Assembly: GCF_042767895.1 (NCBI RefSeq)
Contig: NC_091571.1
Location: 18,930,314-18,994,313 of the forward strand
Direction: 5' to 3'
DNA length: 64,000 bases
Source of the DNA: Penaeus vannamei
Lineage: Eukaryota; Arthropoda; Malacostraca; Decapoda; Penaeidae
Position 1 is the stretch's first letter; each line of letters opens with the position of its first letter. Below are positions 24,901 through 34,367 of this stretch, one piece after another. The notes beneath the pieces were generated by a model. It worked only from the letters and a program-made list of their open reading frames with translations. It had not been told where the DNA came from and searched no databases. Position numbers and translations under genes: made by a program.

Positions 24901-26987
24901 AGCTGTAATACTTTAGATTTTGCCGTTTTATCGACTTATGTAATTTTATTACTTTTGGCCTTGATTTCATTATAAATTCACTGGATAATAATTATCATCA
25001 TTATTACCATTATTGTCATTATTCTTATGATTATTACCATTATAGTCATTATCATCATGATTATCATCATTATTATCATTATTGCAGTTATAATGATTAT
25101 TATGCTAATTATTATAGCTATTTTCATCATCATAACTATTTTTATAACGAAAATAGCAATAATGATAATTTTAGAAATAATGACATTAGTAATAATTATA
25201 ATGACAATGATAATTATGTTATTATTATTTCTTTTGTCATTATTAGTCTGAAAATTATTGGAATAGAGTTGATTATTGCTATTATTGCAGTAATTATCAA
25301 AATTATCATTATAATTATGATTTTATCATTATCAATATTATTATCATTATCATTGTCATTATCATCATAATTATCAGTCACTATCATCATAATTATCATC
25401 ATTAATGCATATAATGAAGGAATTATCATGAAAATCATCACAATTACCTGAATTAATGTTAAAATCCTCATAATTACCAATAAAAAGCGAAAAGTTTTTT
25501 TTTCGAAGTTTCTCACACAAGGTTGTAATAAGCTAGATTTTGCCGTTTTTTTTCGAATTCTTGGATTTTATTACTCTTGGCCTTGATTTCATTATAAATG
25601 GACTGGATAATAATTATTATCATCACTATTATCTTTGCTGTCATTATCCTTATGATTATTATCATTATAGTAATTATCATCATGATTATCATCATTATTA
25701 TCATCATTATTGCAGTTATAATGATTATTATGCTAATTATTATAGCTATTTTCATCATCATAACTATTTATATAATGATAATAGCAATAATGATAATTTT
25801 AGAAATGATAATGACAATAGTAATAATTATAATGACAATGATAATGATGTTATTATTATTTCTATTGTCATTATTAGTCCTAAAATTATTGGAATAGAGT
25901 TGATTATTGCTATTATTGAAGTAATTATCAAAATTATCCTTATAATTATGATTTTTTCATTGTTATCATTATTATTGTCATTATCATTGTCATTATGATC
26001 ATGATTATCATGATTATTACATATAATGAAGGAATTATCATGAAAATCATCACAATTACCTGAATTAATGTTAAAACCCTCATAATTACTAATAAAAAGC
26101 TAAAAGGGTTTTTTTCGACGTAATAAGCTAGATTTTGCCATTTTTCGACTTTGGGGATTTTATTACTTTAGGGCTTTATTTCATTATAAATGGACTGGAT
26201 AATAATTATTATCATCATTATTATCATTACTGTCATTATTCTTATGATTATTAACATTATAGTCATTATCATCATGATTATCATCATTTTTATCATCATT
26301 ATTGCAGTTATAATGATTATTATGCTAATTATTGTAGCTATTTTCATCATCATAACTATTTTTATAATGATAATAGCAATAATGATAATTTTCGAAATAA
26401 TAATGACAATAGTAATAATTATAATGACAATGATAATGATGTTATTATTATTTCTATTGTCATTATTACTCTGAAAATTAATGGAATAGAGTTGATTATC
26501 GCTATTATTGCAGTAATTATCAAAATTATCATTATGATTATGATTTTATCATTATTATCATTATGATTGTCATTATCACTGTCATTATCATCATAACTAT
26601 CATCATTATTGCATATAATTAAGGAATTATCAGGAAAAGCATCACAATTACCTGAATTAATGTTAAAATCTTCATAATTACCAATAAAAAGCGAAAAGGT
26701 TTTTTTTTCGATGTTTCTCTCAATAATCTGTAATACGCTAGATTTTGCCTTTTTATCATTACTGTCATTATTCTTATGATTAATATCATTATAATCATTA
26801 TCATCATGATTATCATCATTATTATCATCATTATTGCAGTTATAATGATTATTATGCTAATTATTATAGCTATTTTCATCATCATAACTATTTTTATAAT
26901 GGCAATAGCAATAGTGATAATTTTAGAAATAATAATGACAATAGAAATAATTATAATGACAATGATAATGATGTTATTATTATTTCT

Positions 26988-28032
26988 ACGGGCTACCCTC
27001 GCCCATACATCCCGCCTTCCGTCCGCCGGCGATTCTTCGATGCCTACCACCAGCATCGCGGCATCCGGGCCACCCAACACCTCATCCGCAGCGAGGTCGT
27101 CTGGCCCGCCATCAACAAGGACGTTCGGCAGTGGTGTCGTTCCTGTATCGAATGCCAAAGAAACAAGATCCACAGGCACACCAAATCCCCCCTCCAGACC
27201 TTTCCTATTCCAGACAGTAGGTTCCAACACGTCCACATAGACATAGTGAGACCCTTGCCCATGGACGACGGCTACAGCTACATCCTGACGATGATCGACC
27301 GCTTTACCAGATGGCCCGAGGCTAAGCCCTTCCGCGACATCACTGCAGCGACAGTCGCCAAGACCTTCAATACCTGGATCTCCCGCTTCGGCGCCAATAC
27401 AAACCAGTTCGAGTCCGAACTTTGGCGCCACCTAATGATCCTGCTCGGGTCCAAAAGAATCAGGACGACTGCTTACCAACCCTGCGCCAACGGCATGGTC
27501 GAGCGACTCCACCGGCATATGAAGCAGGCCCTAACATCATCCTCCCCTAACAGGAGATGGGTCGACCAACTTCCTCATGTCTTCCTCAACATCCGGACGT
27601 CGTTCAAAGAGGACCTGCAGTGCACCAGCGCAGAAATGGTCTACGGGACAACGCTCGCCCTCCCTGCAGATTTCCTTGTCACAGCCAGCAACTTCGAACC
27701 CGGGACCTTCGGCAAACAACTCTGCGAACGAATGGCCCGGGTACGCAGCCGACCGACGAGACCCATCCGACAACAGTACATATACATGCCTCCAGGATTG
27801 CTCTCACGTCTTCATGAGATAACATCCCAGACCTCCTCTCTGTCCTCCGTACGAGGGTCCATTCCCGGTCATCCGAAGAGGCGACAAGACGATCACCATC
27901 CACCTGCCAAAGGGAGAAGACACCGCGACCATCGACCGCGCCAAACTCGCACACCTGCAGCAGCCCTTCAGGATCGCCAGAGTCCGTTTCGCGACCGCGA
28001 AACTAGAGGGGGAGTGCTGTAGCGGTTCCTGA
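26988..28032 (+). pseudogene. Ty3/gypsy pol fragment: integrase, 5'-truncated and inactivated
   Basis: An open frame from 26988 encodes the C-terminal part of a Ty3/gypsy integrase. In order it shows an HHCC zinc-binding domain (AYHQHRGIRATQHL, then CRSCIEC), the start of the DDE core (FQHVHIDIVRPLP, MIDRFTRWPEA), and the distal part TTAYQPCANGMVERLHRH with the expected Glu. Between them the conserved stretch that normally carries the second catalytic Asp, after RFG and before QFES, is shortened to ANTN (about 27390-27402), so that Asp is absent. Near 27775 the homology moves to the +1 frame. That frame has a stop (TAA, 27820-27822) after CSHVFMR and resumes with a GPY/F-type segment YEGPFPVIRRGDKTI, ending at 28030-28032 just inside the LTR. 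Protease, RT and RNase H are missing because the element starts abruptly against satellite B. Confidence 0.88.
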
Positions 28033-28255
28033 TTGGCCATCAATCTAGAACCGCACATGACCTGTTATTGGCCGACCCCTGCTTCGGGACCGCCCTAATC
28101 GGTCGAGTTAATATCGCCGGTCAGGTACTTAAGCCGCCGGACCTGAGGTGGAATCAGGGTTTACCTGGACCTCCAAGGTTTTTTTCATTGTTGCTTTCGT
28201 GGGAGACTAAAGAGAGCGATTTGACACCCCCACGGCGAGCTCGATGATCTGGCCC
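28015..28255 (+). mobile_element. Gypsy 3' LTR (3' end uncertain)
   Basis: A polypurine tract AGAGGGGGAG at 28005-28014 is followed directly by TGCTGTAGCGG, the usual start of a gypsy 3' LTR, overlapping the last pol codons. The sequence then is GC-balanced and unlike the satellite. The 3' limit is not defined because no second LTR is present in the window; about 28255 is a guess based on composition and on the change to hairpin and LINE sequence. Confidence 0.6.
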
Positions 28256-28305
28256 TTGTGCTGATAACTTTGGGTGTTATCGTGCACTACCTTGCTTTGA
28301 GGCTA

Positions 28306-28348
28306 GTGATTTTAATTGTAAGCCCAGGGTGCTTGCAATTAAAATCAC
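28306..28348. repeat. 18-bp stem inverted repeat between gypsy LTR and LINE
   Basis: GTGATTTTAATTGTAAGC (28306-28323) and GCTTGCAATTAAAATCAC (28331-28348) are complementary over 18 positions with one G-T pair, separated by 7 bases. It lies in a roughly 120-bp stretch between the LTR and the LINE 5' region that I cannot assign. It could be an internal LTR hairpin, a small terminal inverted-repeat remnant or a palindromic junction. Confidence 0.75.
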
Positions 28349-28575
28349 GAAGCACTATCAAATCAGCTCTTTTACTGCGAGGTGTCGGCCGGACATATAA
28401 GGGCTCACGCCCGTTCGGCAGGGTCCCGACCCCGACCGACCCTAACACACAAAGAGAGCTGTTTTACCAGTGTGCCTTCTTTTTTTGAAACCCATTTCCA
28501 CCCTTTCATCGTCCTGTCATTAGCCTTGGCTAGACTCCCTACCTCCCATCATCATCACCCTTACGCGATGCCACC

Positions 28576-29636
28576 ATGGGTCATGTGATCAAATTATCAT
28601 ACTCTGGAGAGCCCATCTCCTGTGAGGTGGCTCTCCAGAAAATCTTCTCCATCACAGAAGTTGCTGTCACGCACTGCTTCAAAGTGCATAATGGCTACAA
28701 AGTTGTTCTTGCCAAGAAAGAACAGCTGACCCCTTTCCTTTCGACTACTGGCCAGAGAAAACTCGCTGATCATGGTTTTAAACCTCTCCCCTCCCCGGAA
28801 ACGAAGGCTAAGTGCACGGTCGTGGCTAAAAAGATCGACAAGACAATCCTGCCACGATCGTGCCAAGCCATCCAGGAGGAAGTCAGCACCATGAACAATG
28901 TCACTGTGGTGGATGTTTACAAACCACCAGAGTCGCGAATCCTTAAGATTCGCTGCTCAGCCCCCGAGGAAGCACAGAAGCAAACATAGTCCCTATCATG
29001 CTTCAAAGAAACGGTTTCCCCAACATTGTGATCCCTGAGGAAATCTTCGAAGACCAAAACCTGTACATACCTGAATTTCACACACAAACAAACACTCACA
29101 CCGAGGCCGGAGAAGCGACCATGACATCCACACAGCCCTCTACCTCTCACTCACACGGACTCCCACAACCACTACCACAACGAATACATAAAGAAACTGC
29201 ACAAAAGAAAACTACACCAGATACTTCTGACAACAAACGCAAACATACCTTACCACCAGACATGCACACCAAAAAAGACAAAAAAGACCCTGAGCTCTCG
29301 GCCCCCGAGGCTCGTCACGTTCACGACGATACTATCTTGTCGGATTCCGACAGTAGCGAGAGCCTCGAGATCGATGTCGGTCTCGGGGAAGGCCCCGGTG
29401 CCTCCTCGCTGACTGCTCCCCTCGAGGGAGCAGGTCCTGTTCTCCCTGTCAGGGGAACTTTCGGGAGACGAGGAAGTATCGGGAATTGGTCCGCCGATTC
29501 CCCAGAATTCCGAGTCTCCCAGTTTCAGGAATCCCTTCCTGACCTTGACAAGCCCTCGACGGGGGCTCGCTCCCGTCGTTACCGGGAGCAACAAACGCCA
29601 CACAAGGTGAGACCGCAACATCCGGACTCACCATGA
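28576..29636 (+). pseudogene. LINE ORF1 (nucleic-acid-binding protein), internally deleted
   Basis: The start ATG at 28576 lies in a strong context (GCCACCATGG). The first 137 codons, to 28989, begin MGHVIKLSYSGEP and form a compact N-terminal domain typical of Jockey-group ORF1 proteins. The reading frame then ends. Homology-like sequence resumes in another frame at about 28998 (MLQRNGFPNIVIPEEIFED) and continues to 29636 through a Thr/Ser/Pro-rich and then acidic tail. No CCHC zinc knuckles are seen in either part, whereas ORF1 of this group normally has two or three. A deletion with frameshift near 28986-28998 that removed the knuckles is the simplest reading. The stop TGA overlaps the ORF2 start as ATGA. 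Confidence 0.75.
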
Positions 29637-32396
29637 GTGGCGTGCTGACAATCGTGCAAGCGAATGTAAGATCATTTTTCAATATACGTAACATTTTTTA
29701 CGATTTCCTCGATCGGGAATGTCCTAACGTGGTTCTTTTAAATTCCACCTCTATCACTAACTCCTATGCTATCAAACACTTCGGCTACACGTCAAGACAG
29801 TCACGAAACGGCTGGTTCGTAGGGTCCTGCATCCTCGTCAAATCCACCCTTCATTTCGAATTCATTTCACCCCCATTCATCCATCCAGACTTCATGGCTG
29901 TAAAGCTATTCACCCAGCAGGGCCCTATAATGATTGCCACGGCCTATATCAGACCAAATTCAAACTTGCCACTTTCAGATTTCAATAAATTATTCAGCTA
30001 TAATAATCTTCCAGCCTTCTTCGCCGAGGATGTCAACGCATCACATATCACTACACCACACAACCACGAATGCACACGGTAGACAGCTCTTGTCTATTTT
30101 CAACACAAAAAGACTACATTACATAGGACCCGACTTCCACACCACAATCACGGCTAGGGGAAAAGGCAGACCTGATCTCGTGTTCGGGAACAGGGCCGCC
30201 CTCCCCTACCACACACACCTACAACCAGGTCCGAACATCGGTTCTGACCACATACCCGTGATCATAAAACTTTCCACCTCACCTATACATAACAAAGAAA
30301 CGCCATCCTTCCGGTATAAGAAAGCAGATTGGAACAATTTTAAATCTTATCTTTCAGATCAAAATTTCGACTTTAACCTTGACAGAGAAAATGTTCTCGA
30401 AATAGATAGGCACTGGTATCATCTCTTTGCTTGGAATTCAGCAGCAATACTCCGATCCATCCCACGAGAGCGTTACAAAATACGTAAATCATTCCATCCA
30501 AGCGAGAGAACCAAGCGTCTCCTGACCTGCTACAGGGATCGTTTTCTCCAAAATATTCAGAATTTACACCGAGTTCGGTGGGACCTCACTATCCTCAGAA
30601 ACCATGTCATAGATAGTTTTGATAATAACCGCAAAATTCATTGGCAAAATTTGATTAAACAAACAGAATCGATGCGAGTTCGCAATCCACGGGAATTTTG
30701 CCAAAAGATTAAACAGTTAAAAGGCAGTAACTTCCCTCCCTTCAGTCACCTCCTCAAGGACAACACTCAAGTTTCAGATCCCGTGGATGTTATCAAAATT
30801 TTTCGTGATCACTGGCAAACTGTATTCTATCCTCATGAACCACACCCCTTTTTTAATGAACATTTTCAATCCATCAACACCTGGAGCCAAGAACACAGGA
30901 TAGAAACAGAGCCAGAGCCAATTATCCACATGGATAGGCTGGACGACACATGCGAACTCCGTGCTCCCATCTTGATGGAGGAGATTAAACAAATAATAAA
31001 GAGTTTTCCTCGTAAGGCTCTGGGCTCCTCTCAGATCGGGCGTGACGCACTCCTTCATCTTCCTGACAACGTTTTACGAGCTATGACGCACCTGTACAAT
31101 ACCTCTCTTGCTTCTGGCTACTTTCCTGCTCCCTTTAAGACTGCTATCGTGGCCCTCATACCTAAGCCAAACAAAGACCTCACTGACCCCAAGAATTACC
31201 GCCCAATTAGTTTACTGGAGACATTAGGCAAAATTTTTTGAAAGAGTCATTAATTCCCGACTAAGGTGGTATCTCGACGACCATGACCTACTTTCTTCCA
31301 AACAATTTGGCTTTCGCTCTCACCGCTCGACTACTGACGCACTGAACCTACTGACTAACTACTGTCTTAACAACAAAGACAGACGACTTAAGACGGTCCT
31401 CGTGACCAAAGACGTGGAGCAAGCCTTCGACACGGTCTGGCATGCTGGCTTGAAGTACAAAATCTGCACTAAATTCAATTTTCCCTCGTGCACCAAGAAG
31501 CTGCAAATTGCAGCTTCTTGGATGACCGTAAATTAAAGCTTAAATTTAAAGGCAAAGTTTCCTCTACAATCAATATGCACGCAGGTGCACCTCAAGGCAG
31601 CATAATCAGCCCAACACTATGCATATTATACACTAATGACCTCCCCGACCCCACCTTCCCTGATTCACTGACGTTACTTTACGCTGACGACTGCACGCAC
31701 TTAGCTAGACACGATTCGCTCGCTGGTGTCGTCCGACGAATCAACGACGAGCTTGACACCGTCTCTCGATGGGAGCACAAATGGCTTATCAAAACTAACT
31801 CGACAAATACATAAGTCCTCTTTATAAACCCAAGACACAATCCTCCTTACGATCCAATATACCTAAACTCTTTCGACAGACTACAAGCACCTCTTCAAAT
31901 AACACACTCTTGCACCGTCCTCGGTGTCACTTTTGACACCATGTTTAGATTTCATTATCATACCTCTTCAAAAGCCGCATTGGCTAGAAAGACCTTACAA
32001 TCGCTTTATCGATTCAGATGCGCTGCCTCGCGCACGAAGCTGCACCTGCTCAGAGCACTCATCACACCACTCCTCACGTACGCACAACTCACACTTACAC
32101 TCGCCGCACAAATAAACAGACGCAAGCTACAGATCGTCCTGAACAAAGCACTTCGCTGGGTCTACAGCGTGGCGTGGGACGACTTTGTGTCAACAGCACG
32201 ATTACACGAGAGGGCAGCGGTGCTCCCGCTGAACCTCGTGTGGCGATGGATGATTTGTAAACAACTCGACAAACTCCGTGCATGGTGCCCCGACTGGATA
32301 GAGCGCTCCAGCGCCTTCATCCAGGGACGGAGGAGCGGGATAGGCCGTGATCTCTTTTCTCTGGACTGGTCTGAGGAGATTGAGCCAGCTTTCTGA
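29633..32396 (+). pseudogene. LINE ORF2 (APE endonuclease + reverse transcriptase), frameshifted
   Basis: ORF2 starts at the ATG of the ATGA overlap at 29633. The endonuclease part shows VQANVRS, the D-x-N motif as EDVNASH, and GSDHIPVI; the metal-binding Glu position reads LLNSTS, with Ser instead. A frameshift at about 30065 precedes NAHGRQLL. The RT domain follows with PKPNKDLTDPKNYRPIS, a one-base T-run insertion (31234-31239), then QFGFRSHRSTTDAL, EQAFDTVWH, APQGSIISPTL and YADD at 31680-31691. A further frameshift lies in a perfect palindrome (31493-31521). An in-frame TAA at 31812-31814 interrupts the thumb region, which continues to 32396. The protein would reverse-transcribe LINE RNA at nicked targets if intact; this copy cannot. 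Confidence 0.85.
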
Positions 32397-32860
32397 GCTT
32401 GGCAGCGCCTTCTTTTCCTTTGTGCACTCTCTCACTTCCTTCTATCTTTCTCGCTCTCCCCTCTCATGTTTTATTTTATTGTTGTTATTAATTTAACCAC
32501 TTAGCATGGTTTTAACTCTCCCGAGAAATGGACAGCCACGCTGTGCGTGAGGGAACACTCCGAGTCCCGCCACATCACGATGTGACGGGCCCCGGGAGGT
32601 CCTTGGCTCGGCTCATTTCTCCTGTTTTGTGTTTGTTTGTTTTTTAATGTTTTAAATGTTCATTTTAACGTTCACTTTTATTTTATTTACTCGTTTAATC
32701 ATTGTTTTTAATGCATGTAGTTGTTTCTTTTACAGTGTAGTTTTAACTTGTTTGTGTTTTAAGTTCTTTTAAGTTAAGTTTTTAAGTTTTGTTTTTGTGT
32801 TTTTAAGTTCTTTTAAGTTTAAGTTCGTTCTCGTTCTCCAACGGAACTTTTAACCTCCCC

Positions 32861-32866
32861 AATAAA
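32861..32866 (+). terminator. Putative poly(A) signal of the LINE
   Basis: AATAAA about 465 bp after the ORF2 end, near the transition from the T-rich 3' UTR to unrelated C-rich sequence. Its position fits the 3' end of a Jockey/CR1-like element, but no poly(A) tail is preserved. Confidence 0.4.
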
Positions 32867-32940
32867 CAACTACCCTCCGGTAAGCCCTATCCCCCCTTTT
32901 AATTAACTTCCCCTTCAACCTTCTCGACCTCATCTCCCAC

Positions 32941-34304
32941 CTCATTTCCCTCACATCGCGTAAGCGTCCCGCATCCTAATCCTTACCCTCATCTCACTGG
33001 TTCCGGATTTCCGACACGTGGCATCTGCCGCTCGTACCCGAGCCATGACCGCGGCTCCTTTGTCGTAAGGAGTGCCAACGCGCGAGCCGGGGAGGAGGTG
33101 CCACGGCCAGTGATGATAATCCACCCGTGATGTGACGCAGGCGGGGGAGATAGACTCGTTGCGGTCGCATCCGCTTTCATCCTCCTTCCATCCTGGCAGT
33201 CTCGAGGTTAGCCGAGGGCACCACCGTTGCCATGGGCGATAAGTCTGTGCACGGTGGAGCCGCAGATGGCGCCTGGCAGGCTGCCCCCCTACCCCCTCCT
33301 CCCCTGTTAGCCGAGCGCAACCCGCAGCCCGGGCATGGCCACCCTTGCTGGCGCGGAGCTGGCCCGCCAGCTCAACGCCAAACGGGTGAATCATGCCATG
33401 GCTGCGGCGAGCACAGATGGCGCGGGGCCTCCCCTCGCCAGCCTTTTCCCGCCTTTTCCGACTCCAGTCATCTATCCCCCATCTATTACCCCGCACGCTG
33501 GGTTAAGCCACGGCTCTTTCTCTCTCACTAAATCATCCTTTCTATCCCCTCCTTATCCTTCCCCTCTCCCTCCTATCTTCCCCCCCTTCTCTCTCGATTT
33601 CGATTTCGATTTCGAGTTCAGCACTCACGATCCTCCAGCCGAACAAGACACAGCAAGCAGCAACTAGGCCTACCCAGGCCTTAGCCGACGGGTGAGCCGC
33701 GCCCCGGCTCTCCCCGGCGATCTCCAGCACACCAGCCATACCTGTGGGCACTCACACCCACACGCAAAAGCTCCTTAAAGAGATGATTGACACCAACCTA
33801 TGGCGGATACCAATCCATTGCCATACTGGTGACTTTCCGGAGTAACACAAATACCCAGCTTTCTGGAGTATCACGGTTATCGCTCGCTCGCTTAGCTCCC
33901 TCACTGAGAAGAGAGAAGTGTGTAAAGAAGAGGGGGGGGGGGAAGGAAGAGTGGGGATAGGAGAAGGATAAGGAGGAGGAAAAGAATTTCAGGAGAAGAA
34001 GAAGGAGCCGGGGCTTCACCCAGCCTGCGGGGTAAACTTGGGGTAATAGTGGAGTGGGTTTGTTGAAAGAGGAAAAGGATCGAGGGGCCCAGCGCCATCG
34101 GCAGACTTGCGTGTTCACCGCGCGGCCGTACCTCGCGAGATCGTGCGGCGGGGCAAGGCCGCGACTCGTGGCGCGGGGAATACCCCCACGACCTTGAGCG
34201 CGGCTCGCCTCACCACATTTTTCCCACGGGGCGTGGAGCCTCCCTATGGCGAACACGGAGCCTCTCGGCTAACTGAGGGGGAGAGGAAAGAAGTTAGCAG
34301 GTTT
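32941..34304. other. GC-rich unassigned segment with diverged inverted repeat
   Basis: About 1.36 kb of CpG-containing, GC-rich sequence, in sharp contrast to the satellites. I recognise no protein; the ORFs across it (up to about 180 codons) overlap on both strands and look random. Two parts are inverted homologues: about 33259-33600 (reverse) and 33930-34345 (forward). They share GCGGGGTAA near a (C/T)CACCCAG or TAACCCAG block, CTCGGCTAAC, and GGCGCCATCTGC. A short (CGATTT)3-4 run lies near 33594-33620. It may be an inverted pair of a non-autonomous element, possibly part of a larger transposon; identity unknown. Confidence 0.55.
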
Positions 34305-34367
34305 TTATAATGACATATAATGGCGCCATCTGCATACCGCAGATGGCGCCATTATATGTCATTATAA
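34305..34367. repeat. Perfect 29-bp inverted repeat at GC-rich/satellite junction
   Basis: Arms 34305-34333 and 34339-34367 are perfect reverse complements around a 5-base loop (ATACC). Each arm combines satellite-like AATGACATATAATG with the GC-rich TGGCGCCATCTGC. The right arm runs on into satellite B. A fold-back at the junction suggests snap-back repair or the tip of a terminal inverted repeat. Confidence 0.9.

Larger units (their letters stand above)
15001..26987 (-). repeat. Satellite family B array, - orientation
   Basis: Tandem satellite of about 600 bp period, clearly related to but distinct from family A. The anchor ATGGACTGGATAATAATTAT recurs near 15803, 17198, 20021, 20661, 22658, 24366, 25598 and 26190. 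Landmarks equivalent to A are present in the same order: CTGTAATACGCTAGATTTTG, TTTTTTCGACTTTTGGGA, TTATTACTTTTGGCCTTTAT, and CGAAAAGGG...TTTTTTCGACG. Monomer lengths vary more (about 500-640 bp, plus truncated copies) than in A, suggesting an older or less homogenised array. Three TTAGG-type tracts are embedded in it. The array is cut off by the gypsy fragment at 26988. No gene is seen. Confidence 0.9.
28370..32940 (+). mobile_element. Jockey/CR1-like non-LTR retrotransposon, near full length, inactivated
   Basis: The element has a GC-balanced 5' leader (from about 28370), an ORF1, an overlapping ORF2 with endonuclease and reverse transcriptase, and a 3' UTR of about 540 bp. The UTR is T-rich and contains AATAAA at 32861-32866. 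ORF1 has lost an internal segment. ORF2 carries frameshifts at about 30065, 31234-31239 and 31493-31521 and a stop at 31812-31814. Both outer limits are approximate: the 5' side abuts the gypsy LTR region and the 3' side abuts GC-rich sequence, and I could not find target-site duplications. Clade placement rests on the two-ORF layout with ATGA overlap and on motif style, so it is given only as Jockey/CR1-like. Confidence 0.8.

Noticed and set aside
26619..27431. A 270-codon minus-strand ORF spanning satellite and gypsy sequence
   Set aside because: It is antisense to the integrase and then runs into ATN repeat; a chance chimera.
28258..28588. Small plus-strand ORFs upstream of LINE ORF1
   Set aside because: They lie in the LTR/leader region, lack motifs and precede the strong-context ATG at 28576; likely untranslated leader.
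32951..33496. 181-codon minus-strand ORF in the GC-rich segment
   Set aside because: Arg-rich random-looking translation, overlapped by ORFs on the other strand, no recognisable motif; expected in GC-rich non-coding DNA.
33798..34256. 152-codon minus-strand ORF in the GC-rich segment
   Set aside because: Low-complexity Ser/Leu/Pro run caused by the GGA/GAAG-rich stretch; no domain.
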